DNA of 64,000 bases from Sphingomonas folli. Its GTDB lineage: Bacteria; Pseudomonadota; Alphaproteobacteria; Sphingomonadales; Sphingomonadaceae. The notes beneath the pieces were generated by a model. That model was not told where the DNA came from. It ran no database searches and saw only the letters and a list, made by a program, of their open reading frames with translations. The position numbers were made by a program, and so were the translations under genes. Of the stretch, positions 52,626-62,548 are shown piece after piece. The stretch is from positions 1 to 64,000 of the forward strand of contig NZ_JAHXZL010000005.1 in the NCBI RefSeq assembly GCF_019429525.1, written 5' to 3'. Position 1 is the first letter of the stretch; every line of letters starts with the position of its first letter.

Positions 52626-53591
52626 TCAGGGCGTCCGCCCGCGCAGCGTCTGCTCGAGATCGCCTCGCGCCGCGCGTGCCATGTCACCGAGCAGCCGCGG
52701 CGCGACCAGTGTACCCGAGCGCGCCCGCGCGAACACGTCCGCCGCTTCCGGGTGCATCGGCAGCACGACGTCGGCGCGCAGCCGCTCCATCCGGTCGAAG
52801 GTGGCGCGATAGTCGCGCACGATCGAGGGGTAGCGGCGGTTGTTGATCAGTCGGTTGCCCGCGACGGTCATGCTGCCGGCGAACACCACCTCGCGGGGGC
52901 GCCCGTGATCCACCACGCGAATCACCCAGCTGGTGCAGCCGGGCGTGTGGCCGGCGGTCGCCACCGCGCGCAGCGTGACGTCGCCCAGCGTGACGCGCTC
53001 GCCGTCCTTCACGGCAGCGACGCGCGCGACCGGGGCGAAGCGCCGGACGCCGTAGTTGGTCTCGCCCGGCGGCACCCCGGCGCGCAGCGCGGCGACGTCG
53101 CCGCGGCCCGCGAGCACGCGCGCGCCGGTGTCGCGCCGCATCCGCTCGAGCCCGCCGACATGGTCGTAATGCGCGTGGCTGACCAGGATGAGCTTGACGT
53201 CGCTGAGCCGCACCCCGAGCGAGCGGATGTTGCGCTCGATCGCGGGGACGTTCTGCGCCATCGTCGCGTCGACCAGGATGGCGCCGGCGCTGGTGCGGAT
53301 GAGATAGGCGCCGAGCCCGCGCGTGCCGACATAGGTGATCGGCCCGATCAGCCGCAGCGGGGGGCGCGGCCGGGTCCACGCGGGGGGATCGTCGCTCGCG
53401 GCGGCGAGCGGCGCGGCGGGGAGCGCGAGCGCGGCCGCGGCGAGAGGAAGCGCGATCCGGATCGCGGGCGCTCTCCTCGTCGATCTCCGCTGCCAGTCGC
53501 GCGAGACGCCCGCGGACTCCTGCGCCCGCGGGAGCCCGCGCGCGTCCTGCGACTGGCCCGGGGCTCCGGCATTCGTCGGAGCACGATCCAC
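52626..53591 (-). CDS. subclass B3-type metallo-beta-lactamase-fold hydrolase
   Basis: The mature domain is a B3 metallo-beta-lactamase: zinc ligands in SHAHYDHVGGLERM, TAGHTPGCTSW and VVLPMHPEA. B3 enzymes hydrolyse carbapenems and other beta-lactams, but many environmental homologues have low or different activity. A signal core (ALPLAAAALALPAAPLAAA) precedes it. The start is unclear: no ATG, GTG or TTG lies just before that core. The nearest is GTG 53591 (321 residues), but the first 25 residues then come from a family B repeat; an ATG at 53693 overlaps the guaA stop. An ATC about eight bases after a GAGGAGA (near 53465) is conceivable. Same strand as guaA. Confidence 0.8.
   Translation of the reverse strand: MDRAPTNAGAPGQSQDARGLPRAQESAGVSRDWQRRSTRRAPAIRIALPLAAAALALPAAPLAAASDDPPAWTRPRPPLRLIGPITYVGTRGLGAYLIRTSAGAILVDATMAQNVPAIERNIRSLGVRLSDVKLILVSHAHYDHVGGLERMRRDTGARVLAGRGDVAALRAGVPPGETNYGVRRFAPVARVAAVKDGERVTLGDVTLRAVATAGHTPGCTSWVIRVVDHGRPREVVFAGSMTVAGNRLINNRRYPSIVRDYRATFDRMERLRADVVLPMHPEAADVFARARSGTLVAPRLLGDMARAARGDLEQTLRGRTP
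53513..53584. repeat. palindromic repeat, family B (copy 3), at the 5' end of the lactamase gene
   Basis: Inverted ends GGACTCCTGCGCCCGCGGGAG and CTCCGGCATTCGTCGGAGCAC, more diverged than other copies. It lies within the open frame leading to the lactamase, and is read there as DRAPTNAGA...GLPRAQE, the same frame and near-same peptide as the copy in glyS. Confidence 0.75.
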
Positions 53592-53689
53592 CTCGAGCGG
53601 GCCGGCCCCGAGTGCGCCGATCCCCGCGCGGCGGCGCGCGCCGCCGAATGACGCGGGCGGGCAGCCCCCGGCCGCTCGCTCGTCCCGCG

Positions 53690-55243
53690 TCATTCCCACT
53701 CGATCGTCCCCGGCGGCTTGGAGGTGTAATCGTAGGTCACCCGGTTGATGCCCTTCACCTCGTTGATGATCCGCGTCGCCACGCGCGGCAGGAAATCGCC
53801 CGGGAACTGGAACGCCTGCGCCGTCATGCCGTCGGTCGAGGTCACCGCGCGCAGCGCCAGCACCGAATCGTACGTCCGCCCGTCTCCCATCACGCCGACA
53901 GAGCGCACCGGCAGCAGCACCGCGAACGCCTGCCAGATCGTGTCGTACAGCCCCGCCGCGCGGATCTCCTCGAGGTAGATCGCGTCGGCCTTGCGCAGGA
54001 TGTCGCAGCGCTCCTTGCTCACCTCGCCCGGGATGCGGATCGCCAGGCCCGGCCCCGGGAACGGATGGCGGCCGACGAAGGCGTCGGGCAGGCCCAGCTC
54101 GCGGCCCAGCGCGCGCACCTCGTCCTTGAACAGCTCGCGCAGCGGCTCGACCAGCCTCATGTTCATCCGCTCGGGCAGGCCACCGACATTGTGGTGGCTC
54201 TTGATCGTCACCGACGGGCCGCCGGTGAAGCTCACGCTCTCGATCACGTCGGGGTAGAGCGTGCCCTGCGCGAGGAACTCGGCGCCGCCGATCTTGCGCG
54301 CCTCGTCCTCGAACACGTCGATGAAGGTCTTGCCGATGAACTTGCGCTTGGCCTCGGGATCGGTGACCCCCGCCAGCCCGCCGAGGAACAGCGTCTCCGC
54401 GTTCACGTGCACCAGCGGGATGTTGTAATGGTTGCGGAAGAGCCCGACGACCTGATCCGCCTCGCCGGCGCGCAGGAGGCCGTGGTCGACGAAGACGCAG
54501 GTGAGCTGGTCGCCGATCGCCTCGTGGATCAGCACCGCCGCGACCGCCGAGTCGACCCCGCCCGACAGGCCGCAGATCACCCGCCCCGCGCCCACCTGCG
54601 CGCGAATCTCGGCGATCTTGGTGGCGCGGAACTCGGCCATCGACCAGTCGCCCGCCAGCCCGCAGACGTGGCGCGCGAAATTGGCGATCAGCTTGCCGCC
54701 GTCCGGCGTGTGGACCACCTCGGGGTGGAACTGCATCCCGTAGTAGCGGCGCTGCTCGTCGGCGGTGAGCGCGAAGGGCGCGCCCCTCGACGAGGCGACC
54801 GGCGCGAAGCCCGGCGCCAGCGCCGCGACGTGATCGCCGTGGCTCATCCACACCTGGTGCCGCTCGCCCGCCTGCCACAGCCCGTCGAACAGCCCGCAGG
54901 CGGCGTCGACCTCGACATAGGCCTCGCCGAACTCGCCCGAATTGCCCTTCTCGACGCGGCCGCCGAGCTGGGTGTTCATCACCTGCTGGCCGTAGCAGAT
55001 GCCGAGCACGGGCACGCCCGAGTCGAACACCGACTGCGGCGCGCGCGGGCTGCCCTCGTCGACCACCGAGGCCGGGCCGCCCGACAGGATCACGCCGCGC
55101 GGCCGCATCCGCTCGAACGCCGCGGCGGCGGACTGGAACGGCGCGATCTCGCTGTAGACCCCCGCCTCGCGCACGCGGCGCGCGATCAACTGGGTCACCT
55201 GGCTGCCGAAATCGACGATGAGGATGCTGTCGGGATGCTCCAT
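53690..55243 (-). CDS. guaA: GMP synthase (glutamine-hydrolysing)
   Basis: 517 residues, ATG 55243. Glutamine amidotransferase domain first: [20 protein letters not shown], nucleophile Cys in LGICYGQQ, His/Glu in GMQFHPEV. The ATP-pyrophosphatase domain follows with [13 protein letters not shown], then FVDHGLLR and the C-terminal dimerisation part ending GTIEWE. Converts XMP to GMP. All hallmark residues are present. The flanking upstream DUF1697 gene is on the same strand but about 170 bp away. Confidence 0.98.
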   Translation of the reverse strand: MEHPDSILIVDFGSQVTQLIARRVREAGVYSEIAPFQSAAAAFERMRPRGVILSGGPASVVDEGSPRAPQSVFDSGVPVLGICYGQQVMNTQLGGRVEKGNSGEFGEAYVEVDAACGLFDGLWQAGERHQVWMSHGDHVAALAPGFAPVASSRGAPFALTADEQRRYYGMQFHPEVVHTPDGGKLIANFARHVCGLAGDWSMAEFRATKIAEIRAQVGAGRVICGLSGGVDSAVAAVLIHEAIGDQLTCVFVDHGLLRAGEADQVVGLFRNHYNIPLVHVNAETLFLGGLAGVTDPEAKRKFIGKTFIDVFEDEARKIGGAEFLAQGTLYPDVIESVSFTGGPSVTIKSHHNVGGLPERMNMRLVEPLRELFKDEVRALGRELGLPDAFVGRHPFPGPGLAIRIPGEVSKERCDILRKADAIYLEEIRAAGLYDTIWQAFAVLLPVRSVGVMGDGRTYDSVLALRAVTSTDGMTAQAFQFPGDFLPRVATRIINEVKGINRVTYDYTSKPPGTIEWE

Positions 55244-55412
55244 GGCGGGCCTGTAGCGGCTGCGCCCCGGGCTTGGAAGGGGCGCGAATGTTGCGAATGT
55301 TGAGTCCCTGGCGGGGTTCGCGTCCGCCGATGGCGCGCCTGTCGAGTCGACCGGAGCGCGCCCGGGCCGGCGCGCGGCGGGGGTCTCACGACGCGTGGCG
55401 CCGCGTTCCGCG

Positions 55413-55934
55413 TCACTCGGCGGCCGCCTGCGCCGCCATCGCCACCAGCTTGGCCACGGTGTTGACGTTGCGCGCGGTCCCTCCCGCCGCGGCCGGCAGC
55501 CTGAGCCGCGACCGCCCCATGCCGGCGCCGTAGGCGACATGGATCTCGCGCTCGCCGAGCGCGAGGCGCTCGCCGTCCGGCGCCACCGCGCGCTCGATCG
55601 TGTCGGCCGGCGGCGCGGCGTCGAGGAAGATGATCACGGTGGTCGACGGGGGCGCGTCGGCGAAGGGCGACGCGCGGAGCGCCGCCGCCAGCTCGGCCGC
55701 AGTGCGCACCGCGACACCTACCTCCCGCCCCATGGCGTCGTGCAGCGCCGCCTCCAGCCGCCGCTTCACCGCCGCCGCGTCGAGCGCGCTGGTGAAGACC
55801 ACGTTGCCGCTGGCGATATAGGTCCGCACCGCGGCGAAGCCCGCCGCCTCGCACAGCCGCCGCAGTTCGGCCATCGCCAGCGCGCCGCTGCCGCCGACGT
55901 TCACCGCCCGCAGCAGCGCGACATAGGCGGTCAT
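55413..55934 (-). CDS. DUF1697 family protein
   Basis: 173 residues from ATG 55934, overlapping the stop of the VOC gene as ATGA. Typical DUF1697 start [21 protein letters not shown], then [15 protein letters not shown] and a C-terminal [16 protein letters not shown] segment ([16 protein letters not shown]). Structures of the family are known but its function is not. Confidence 0.92.
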   Translation of the reverse strand: MTAYVALLRAVNVGGSGALAMAELRRLCEAAGFAAVRTYIASGNVVFTSALDAAAVKRRLEAALHDAMGREVGVAVRTAAELAAALRASPFADAPPSTTVIIFLDAAPPADTIERAVAPDGERLALGEREIHVAYGAGMGRSRLRLPAAAGGTARNVNTVAKLVAMAAQAAAE

Positions 55935-56320
55935 CCCCGGCTCACCGCGCACAATTTGTTGCCGTCGGGATCGCGGACATAGGCCAGCACCGCGCGGCCG
56001 ACGCTGGTCTGGCGCGGCCCGGGCGCGTCCTCGATCGAGGTGCCGCCGTGCGCGACCGCGACGTCGTGGAAGCGCTGCACCTGCTCGGCCGAGTCGCAGC
56101 GGAAGGCCACCGTGCTGCCGTTGCCCACGGTCGCCGCCGCGCCGTCGATCGGCTGGCTCACCCCGAACATGGTGCCGTCGTGGCGATAGAACAGGCGCTC
56201 ATGCCCGCTCGGCGCGACGTCGCGCCGCGCCGGGGGAGCGCCGAGCACGCCGAGCACCGCGTCGTAGAAGCGCGCCGATCGCGCGAGGTCGTTCGATCCG
56301 ACCATGACATGGTTGAGCAT
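55931..56320 (-). CDS. VOC-family (glyoxalase-like) protein
   Basis: 129 residues. Begins LNHVMVGSNDLARSARFYD with the N-terminal metal-side His, contains HERLFYRHDGTMFGVSQP and AVLAYVRDPDGNKLCAV, the usual glyoxalase/extradiol-dioxygenase-like half-barrel pair. Single-domain members dimerise; substrate unknown. Translationally coupled to the DUF1697 gene. Confidence 0.92.
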   Translation of the reverse strand: MLNHVMVGSNDLARSARFYDAVLGVLGAPPARRDVAPSGHERLFYRHDGTMFGVSQPIDGAAATVGNGSTVAFRCDSAEQVQRFHDVAVAHGGTSIEDAPGPRQTSVGRAVLAYVRDPDGNKLCAVSRG

Positions 56321-56390
56321 TCTCTTCTCTCCGTCGCCCCGTCGCCGGCAGGATCTGCCAGATCGAGTGCGGGTAGGACAGCGCGTCCGA

Positions 56391-57161
56391 TCAGCCCGCT
56401 ATCGCGTAGGTGACGTAGACCTGGGCACGCGTCTCGATCGGTGCCGGCCGGGTGTCGAGCGTCACCGTCGAGACCGCGGGGGGCGCGGGCGGCGGCGGTG
56501 GCGGCGGCACCGCGGCGCGCTGCATCGCCCCGTACATCACCTGGTCGTAGCTCGCCTGGTCGCGCACCGACGTGATCGGCCCGAGCCGCACCCCCGCCCC
56601 GCCGGCCAGCGCCGAGGCGCGCCGACGCGCGTCCTCGAACGCCGCCGCGTTGGCGCGCGCCTGCGCCGCCTGCGGGTCGGTCAGCAGGAAGCCGGTGACG
56701 CGCGCGTCGCTCGCGCCGAGCCGGGCGGCCAGCGCGGCGGCGGTGGCGGCCTTGTCGACGGCCGGGGTGCGGACGCTCGTCTGCATCGTCGCGATATAGC
56801 CGACCACCGCGCAGTCGCCGCTGCTCAGCCGCGGCTGGCTGCCATAGCCTCGCTGGTCGGTGCAGCCCGCGCCGCGCGCCTCGATCACGATCACCTCGCT
56901 CGTGCTGATCTCCGCGCCTGCGCCGAGGAAACCCGCGACGCCGTCGCCCACCGCGCGCTGCTTGTCCGCGATGGCGCGCGTCGCGGCCTCGGGCGTCGCC
57001 CCCTCGCCCCGTAGATAGGCGACGAGCAGCGCGATCCCGGGCGGGGTCCGCACCGCCGCGGTGCCGGTGACCTGGATCGTGCGCTCCGCCGGCACGTCCG
57101 CGAGCGCGGGCGGTGCGGCGATCATCACGGGTAAAGCGAGCAGCGCGCGGATCGGCCTCAT
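56391..57161 (-). CDS. SIMPL-domain (DUF541) periplasmic protein
   Basis: 256 residues with a signal peptide (MRPIRALLALPVMIAAPPALA). SIMPL/DUF541 hallmarks: ERTIQVTGTAAVRTPPGIAL at the start, EVIVIEARGAG, ARANAAAFEDARRRASAL, and a poly-Pro/Ala linker before the C-terminal strand VYVTYAIAG. Members (e.g. BP26/OMP28) form channel-like multimers of unknown role in the envelope. Divergent from the MCP-like gene. Confidence 0.88.
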   Translation of the reverse strand: MRPIRALLALPVMIAAPPALADVPAERTIQVTGTAAVRTPPGIALLVAYLRGEGATPEAATRAIADKQRAVGDGVAGFLGAGAEISTSEVIVIEARGAGCTDQRGYGSQPRLSSGDCAVVGYIATMQTSVRTPAVDKAATAAALAARLGASDARVTGFLLTDPQAAQARANAAAFEDARRRASALAGGAGVRLGPITSVRDQASYDQVMYGAMQRAAVPPPPPPPAPPAVSTVTLDTRPAPIETRAQVYVTYAIAG

Positions 57162-57277
57162 GGATCATCCTCCCTCGTCCGCGCGCAGCATCGCCGCCGC
57201 GCCGCCTGCTGACAAGCCGGCGAGATCGCGCCGGGACTGTCACACGCGGTTAAGAACCGCGGGTTAGCGCGCCGCTC

Positions 57278-59029
57278 GTGCCGAGACAGCTTCTTACCTT
57301 GTGGTCCCGCAGCATCGTCGCGCGGATGATGGTGCCCGTCGCGCTGATGCTGTGCCTGGTGTGCCTGCTCGGGCTGGTCACCGCGGTGTCGCAGGCGCGG
57401 CTCGGCGCGGCGCGCGCCGCGGTCGCGCGCGGGCAGGACCTGCGCGTCGATCTGATCGAGGCGCGCTCGCTCAGCCGCTCGCTGCAGCGCGACGCGCTCA
57501 ACCTGCTGCTCGAACATGACCCCGCCGAGCTGACGGTCATCCACGCCAAGCTGCGCGGGCGGTCGCGCGCCCTCTCGCTGCTGCTCGGCCGGATCACCGC
57601 CGAACTGGCGCCGCGTGCCACCCCCGCCGATCGCGATTACGCGCGCACGCAGGCGAGCGTGGTCGCGCTGCTCGGCGACATCGCCGCCCGCGCCGACCGC
57701 GGCGAACGCGCCGCCGCGCTCGAGGCGTTCCGCCACCGCCTGCGCCCCGCCGAGCGCCGCGCCTCCGCGATCGCCGACCGACTGATCGACGCGCAGGCGG
57801 CGGCGCTGCACGCGCAGGTGGCGCGCGCCCGGACGCTCGAGCGCGACGCCACGCTGGCAGTGGCATTGGCGAGCGTCCTGCTGTTCCTGTTCGCGGCCTG
57901 GGCCACGCTGGCGGTGATCCGGCGCTCGGTGGTGCGGCCGTTGTTCGACATCGAGCGCGCGATGGAACGGATCGCGGGCGGCGACACCGAGGCGCGCGCG
58001 CCGCACCGCGACCGCGCCGACGAGATCGGGCGGATGGCGCGCGCGATCGAGGTCTTCCGCCTGTCGGCGCGCGAGCGCGAGCGACTGGAGGCCGAGAAGG
58101 CCGCGGCGGGCGCCGCCGACATCCGCCGCCAGCTCGCCGAGGAGCAGGCGCGCCGCGCGGCCGAGCGGCTCGAGGCCGAGCGCGACCAGCGGCTCGGCCG
58201 CGCCGCCGAGACGCTGGAGCGCGAGGTCGCCGACGCGCTGGCGCGGCTGCGCGGCGCCGCGCGCCAGCTGGCCACCACCTCGGCCGACCTCAACGGCCAG
58301 TCGACCGCGGCGACGCGCGAGCTCGACGCGGTCGACGCCGCGGTGGCGCGCGCCGCCGCGGGCGCCACCGACATCGCCGCGGCGACCGACCAGTTCATGG
58401 CGGCGCTGAGCGACTGTAGCGCGAGCACACGCTCGTCCGCCGCGCTCGGCGCCGCCGCGGCGCGCCAGGTGGAGGTGCTCGCCGCGCGCATGGCGCAGGT
58501 GCAGGAGGACGCCGCGCGCGTCGGCGCCGTGGTCGAGCTGGTCGGCGAGATCGCGCGCAAGACCAACCTGCTCGCGCTCAACGCCAGCATCGAGGCGGCG
58601 CGCGCCGGCGCGGTGGGCCAGGGTTTCGCGGTGGTCGCGGGCGAGGTGAAGGCGCTGGCCGGGCAGACCGCCCACGCGACCGACGGCATCGCCGAGCAGG
58701 TCGCGGGCATGCAGCAGGCGGCGCGCGACGCGGGTGACAGCCTGGCGGAGATCGGCGGCACGATCGCGGCGATCGCGCGCGGCTCGACCGAGCTGGCCGG
58801 CGGCATGGGCGAGCAGGCCGGCAGCGGCCGCATCATCAACCGCAACGTCACCGGCGCGGCGCAGGACCTCGACCTGATCGGCACGCGCGCCTCGCAGGTG
58901 GCGCGCGCCGCCGGGGCCGTCGACGGGCTGGCGCGCCAGGTGCAGGGCGACGCCAGCCTGGTGGAGCATAGCGCGGCGGTGATCGACGGCGCGCTGTCCT
59001 CCTTCTTCGCGCGCCTGCACGAGGCCTGA
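57278..59029 (+). CDS. methyl-accepting chemotaxis protein-like receptor
   Basis: 583 residues from GTG 57278. TM1 near 14-36, a helical periplasmic four-helix-bundle-type sensor (about 37-188), TM2 ([18 protein letters not shown]), a HAMP domain ([20 protein letters not shown]) and the signalling domain with the hairpin tip [19 protein letters not shown]. The cytoplasmic helix bundle is short and Ala-rich, and no CheR-binding pentapeptide is at the C-terminus. No che genes are in the window. Could feed a distant chemosensory or type IV pilus pathway. Confidence 0.9.
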   Translation: MPRQLLTLWSRSIVARMMVPVALMLCLVCLLGLVTAVSQARLGAARAAVARGQDLRVDLIEARSLSRSLQRDALNLLLEHDPAELTVIHAKLRGRSRALSLLLGRITAELAPRATPADRDYARTQASVVALLGDIAARADRGERAAALEAFRHRLRPAERRASAIADRLIDAQAAALHAQVARARTLERDATLAVALASVLLFLFAAWATLAVIRRSVVRPLFDIERAMERIAGGDTEARAPHRDRADEIGRMARAIEVFRLSARERERLEAEKAAAGAADIRRQLAEEQARRAAERLEAERDQRLGRAAETLEREVADALARLRGAARQLATTSADLNGQSTAATRELDAVDAAVARAAAGATDIAAATDQFMAALSDCSASTRSSAALGAAAARQVEVLAARMAQVQEDAARVGAVVELVGEIARKTNLLALNASIEAARAGAVGQGFAVVAGEVKALAGQTAHATDGIAEQVAGMQQAARDAGDSLAEIGGTIAAIARGSTELAGGMGEQAGSGRIINRNVTGAAQDLDLIGTRASQVARAAGAVDGLARQVQGDASLVEHSAAVIDGALSSFFARLHEA

Positions 59030-59099
59030 GCGCGCAAAGAGTCGCGCCGCCGCCACGCCCCCCGCCCGCGGCGCGCTACAAGTCGCGCGTGGGGGAACG

Positions 59100-61703
59100 A
59101 TGACCTTCTGGCACGACCTGGAGCGGCACGCCGGCCGCGTCGCCTTCGTCACCGAGGACGGCGTGGCGCTCGACTATGCCGCGCTGGCCCGTCGCGCCGA
59201 CGCGACCTTCGACCTGCCGCGCGGCACACCGGTGCTGCTCGCGCTCGACAACGAGCTCGCCGCGATGATCGCCTATCTCGGCGCGCTGCGGCGCGGCCTC
59301 CCCGCCATCCTCACCGCCGCCGGGCAGACCACCGCCGATCGCGAGCGCGCCGACCGGCTGGCCGCCGCCTTCCGCCCGGCCGCGCGCTGGTCCCCGACGC
59401 GCGGGGTGGAGAGGCTGCGCGACGCGGCCGACGCGCCGGCGACCCACCCCGAGCTCGCGCTGCTGCTGTCGACCTCGGGCTCGACCGGCGCGACCAAGCT
59501 GGTGCGGCTGTCTGGCAGGGCCGTCGACGCCAACGCGCGCGCGATCGCCGCCAGCCTCGCGCTGACCGCCGACGAGCGCGCGATCACGACGCTGCCGCCG
59601 AGCTACGCCTACGGGCTGTCGGTGATCCACTCGCATCTGGCGGTGGGGGCGACGACGATCCTCTACGCCGGCACGGTGATCGACCCGCGCTTCCGCGCCG
59701 CGATCGAGCGCCACGGCGCGACCTCGTTCGGCGGGGTGCCGCACAGCTATGAGCTGCTGGAGCGCGCCGGCTTCCTCGACTCGCTGCCCGCGACGCTGCG
59801 CACGCTGACCCAGGCCGGCGGCCGGCTCGCGCCCGAGCTGACCGCCGCGATCGCGACCCGCGCGAACGCGGCGGGCAAGCGCTTCGTGGTGATGTACGGC
59901 CAGACCGAGGCGGTGGCGCGGATCGCCGCGCTGGAGGTGGACCCCGATCGCGTCGTCCCCGGCGGCATCGGTCACGCGATCCCGGGCGGCGCGCTCGCGC
60001 TGGTCGACCCCGACAGTGGCGCGCCCGCGATGCGCGCGGGCGAGCTGGTCTATACCGGGCCGAACGTGATGATGGGCTATGCCGAGGCCGCGGAGGACCT
60101 CGCGCGCGGCCACGAGCTGGCCGCGCTGCGCACCGGCGACCTCGCCGAGCGCCTGCCCGACGGCGGCTATCGCGTGACCGGGCGCCTCGGCCGCTTCATC
60201 AAGCCATTCGGGCTGCGCGTGGCGCTCGACTCGGTCGAGCAGCGGCTCGCCGCCGCGGGCGTGCCGGCGGTGGCCGCGGGCGACGACTCGCTGCTGGTGG
60301 TGGGGGTGCTGGCGGAGAGCGATACCGCCGCCGCGGAGCGGTTCGTCGCCGGCTCGATCGGCCTGCCGGCGAGCCACCGCGCGGTGCTCGCGCTCGACGC
60401 GGTGCCGCGGCACGCCTCGGGCAAGGTCGACTATCCCGCGCTGCTCGCCGCGGGGCGCGCGGCGCGTTCCGCCGCGGACACCGCCCCCGCGGGCGTGCTG
60501 CGCGCCGCGCTCGCCGAGGCGCTCGGCCGCGAGCGGGTCGAGGACGAGGACACGTTCCGCTCGCTCGCGGGCGACTCGCTGAGCTACATCCGCGCCAGCC
60601 TCGCGGTGGAGGAGGTGCTCGGCACGCTGCCCGACCGCTGGGAGGACCTGACGGTGGCGCAGCTCGAGGCGCGCGCGCGCGCGCCGGCACCGCGCCCCGA
60701 ACCCGGCTTCCGCTGGGTCGCGACCGACGTGCTGCTGCGCCCCGCGGCGATCGCGCTGGTGGTGGCGAGCCACGTGCTCGGCGACCCCGCCAACCGCGCG
60801 ATCAAGGGCGGCGCGCTCGCGCTGATGATCCTCGCCGGCTACGGCCTGGCGCGCTTCCAGTCGCGGCGGCTGCTCGGCGCGGCGCGCTGGGGCGTGGTCC
60901 GCGACTATCTGCTGCGCGTGGTCGCGCCCTATCTCGCGATCCTGCTGGTCTATCGCGCGCTCACCCCCAACCGCTTCGGCTGGGAGACGCTGCTGCTGCT
61001 CGGCAACCTGGTCCACGATCCCGGCGTGCGGACGATGGCGCAGTTCTGGTTCATCCCGGCGCTGTTCCACTGCACGCTGGCACTGCTGCTGCTGCTGGCG
61101 ATCCCGCCGGTGCGGCGCCGCGCCGAGCGATCGGGCTGGGAGGTCGGCTTCCCGCTGCTGTCGCTGGCGTTCGCGGTGAAGGTCGCCGGGCTGGCGCTGC
61201 GCGGCGCCGTCCCGGCGGACGATTTCAGCACCGACGCCTGGGCCTATGCGATCGCGCTCGGCTGGCTGGCGAGCTACGCCGAGACCGGGGCGCAGCGCTG
61301 CACCGTGATCCTGGTCACCGCGCTGGTGTCCGCGCTCGACTGGGGCGCGGCGGACTCGCACGCGCTGATCGCGGTCGCGCTCGTCGCCGCGCTGGTCCTC
61401 GCGCCGCGGGTGCTGCTGCGGCACGAGGCCGCCGCGCTGCTGGGCTATCTCGCGCGCAGCAGCTTCTTCGCCTATCTGACGCAGGGGCTGACGATCCACC
61501 TGCTGCGCGATCGGCTCGGGATCACCGCTCTGGCGCCCAACCTGGTCGCGGCGCTGGCGGTCGGCGCGCTGGCCTATGCCGCATGGGCGTGGCTGACGCG
61601 GCGGCTGAGCCGCGGCGCGGCCTGGGCACGCACGGTACGCGGCCGACCGCGCGCGTCGCGGCACGCCGCTTCTCCACGCCGCGCGCTGGAACCCTCGCGC
61701 TGA
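59100..61703 (+). CDS. single-chain adenylation + carrier + membrane acyltransferase protein
   Basis: 867 residues. Residues 1-450 are an ANL adenylation domain with LSTSGSTGATK (123-133), YGQTE (266-270), TGD (345-347), GRFIKPFG (363-371) and the C-terminal catalytic Lys in ASGK (439-442). Residues about 462-525 are a carrier domain with GDSLS and phosphopantetheine Ser493. From about 540, eight to ten membrane helices match acyltransferase-3 (OafA-like): LVVASHVLG with the conserved His558, a GYGLARFQSRRL loop, QFWFIPALFHC. I infer that an acid is activated, loaded on the carrier, and transferred by the membrane domain to an envelope acceptor, all in cis. Substrate and acceptor are unknown. 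Stands alone; the adjacent MCP-like gene ends 70 bp before. Confidence 0.85.
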   Translation: MTFWHDLERHAGRVAFVTEDGVALDYAALARRADATFDLPRGTPVLLALDNELAAMIAYLGALRRGLPAILTAAGQTTADRERADRLAAAFRPAARWSPTRGVERLRDAADAPATHPELALLLSTSGSTGATKLVRLSGRAVDANARAIAASLALTADERAITTLPPSYAYGLSVIHSHLAVGATTILYAGTVIDPRFRAAIERHGATSFGGVPHSYELLERAGFLDSLPATLRTLTQAGGRLAPELTAAIATRANAAGKRFVVMYGQTEAVARIAALEVDPDRVVPGGIGHAIPGGALALVDPDSGAPAMRAGELVYTGPNVMMGYAEAAEDLARGHELAALRTGDLAERLPDGGYRVTGRLGRFIKPFGLRVALDSVEQRLAAAGVPAVAAGDDSLLVVGVLAESDTAAAERFVAGSIGLPASHRAVLALDAVPRHASGKVDYPALLAAGRAARSAADTAPAGVLRAALAEALGRERVEDEDTFRSLAGDSLSYIRASLAVEEVLGTLPDRWEDLTVAQLEARARAPAPRPEPGFRWVATDVLLRPAAIALVVASHVLGDPANRAIKGGALALMILAGYGLARFQSRRLLGAARWGVVRDYLLRVVAPYLAILLVYRALTPNRFGWETLLLLGNLVHDPGVRTMAQFWFIPALFHCTLALLLLLAIPPVRRRAERSGWEVGFPLLSLAFAVKVAGLALRGAVPADDFSTDAWAYAIALGWLASYAETGAQRCTVILVTALVSALDWGAADSHALIAVALVAALVLAPRVLLRHEAAALLGYLARSSFFAYLTQGLTIHLLRDRLGITALAPNLVAALAVGALAYAAWAWLTRRLSRGAAWARTVRGRPRASRHAASPRRALEPSR

Positions 61704-61733
61704 CGGCCGCGCCGCGATCGGGCGGCGGTCACC

Positions 61734-62531
61734 TCACACCGCGGTCTTGCCATAGTCCTGCCGCGTCACCGGGTGGCTCGACGACAGACCGCCGTCCACC
61801 ACGATCGCCTGGCCGTTGACGTAGCTGGCCTCGTCGCTGGCGAGGAACAGGGCGACGCGCGCCAGCTCCTCGGGCTGCGCGCCGCGGCGCAGCGGGTTGA
61901 GCCGGCCGAGCCGGTCGAGCTTGCCCGCGTCGCGCGCATAGTCGAAGGTCGGCCGCGTCATCCCCGTCTCGGTCAGCCCGGGGCAGATCGCGTTGACCCG
62001 CACGTCGCTGCCGCTGAGCTGCTGCGCCGCCACCTGGGCGAGGTTGATCACCCCCGCCTTGCTCGCCGAATAGGCCGGCGAGCCCGCGCCAGAGCGCAGC
62101 CCCGCGACGCTCGCGGTGAGCACGATCGCGCCGCCCCCGCGCGCGGCGATCAGCGGCGCGGCGTGCTTGATGGCGAGGAACGGGCCGATCAGGTTGACGC
62201 GCAGCACCTCGGTGATGAGCGCCACGTCGGTGTCGAACAGGTTGGCGAGCCCGCCCGAGATGCCGGCGTTGGCGAACATCACGTCCAACCCGTCGTGCCG
62301 CTCCGCCGCCAGCGCGACCAGCCGCGCGACATCGTCCTCCTCGCCGGCGTCGCCGCGGAACGCCACCGCGGTGCCACCCGCCTCGGCGATCGCGGCGACG
62401 GTCGCATCCGCGCCCGCGCTGACGTCGGCGGCGACGACCCGACCGCCCTCCCGCGCGAACAGCAGCGCGGCGGCGCGGCCGATGCCCGATCCAGCGCCGG
62501 TGACGACGATCGACTTGCCCGCGAACCGCAT
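61734..62531 (-). CDS. SDR-family oxidoreductase
   Basis: 265 residues from ATG 62531. Classical SDR with [20 protein letters not shown], Ser in [12 protein letters not shown] and [11 protein letters not shown], and the FabG-like C-terminus [13 protein letters not shown]. In operon with the phosphotransferase upstream (18-bp gap) and probably the alcohol dehydrogenase; this arrangement recurs near acyl-CoA dehydrogenase genes involved in lipid, steroid or aromatic degradation. Confidence 0.93.
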   Translation of the reverse strand: MRFAGKSIVVTGAGSGIGRAAALLFAREGGRVVAADVSAGADATVAAIAEAGGTAVAFRGDAGEEDDVARLVALAAERHDGLDVMFANAGISGGLANLFDTDVALITEVLRVNLIGPFLAIKHAAPLIAARGGGAIVLTASVAGLRSGAGSPAYSASKAGVINLAQVAAQQLSGSDVRVNAICPGLTETGMTRPTFDYARDAGKLDRLGRLNPLRRGAQPEELARVALFLASDEASYVNGQAIVVDGGLSSSHPVTRQDYGKTAV

Positions 62532-62548
62532 CGCTCCCCCCTGACCGC

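Noticed and set aside
52626..54878. 750-codon frame joining the lactamase to sequence inside guaA
   Set aside because: The part upstream of 53690 is an alternative frame of guaA on the same strand; only the lactamase part has domain support.
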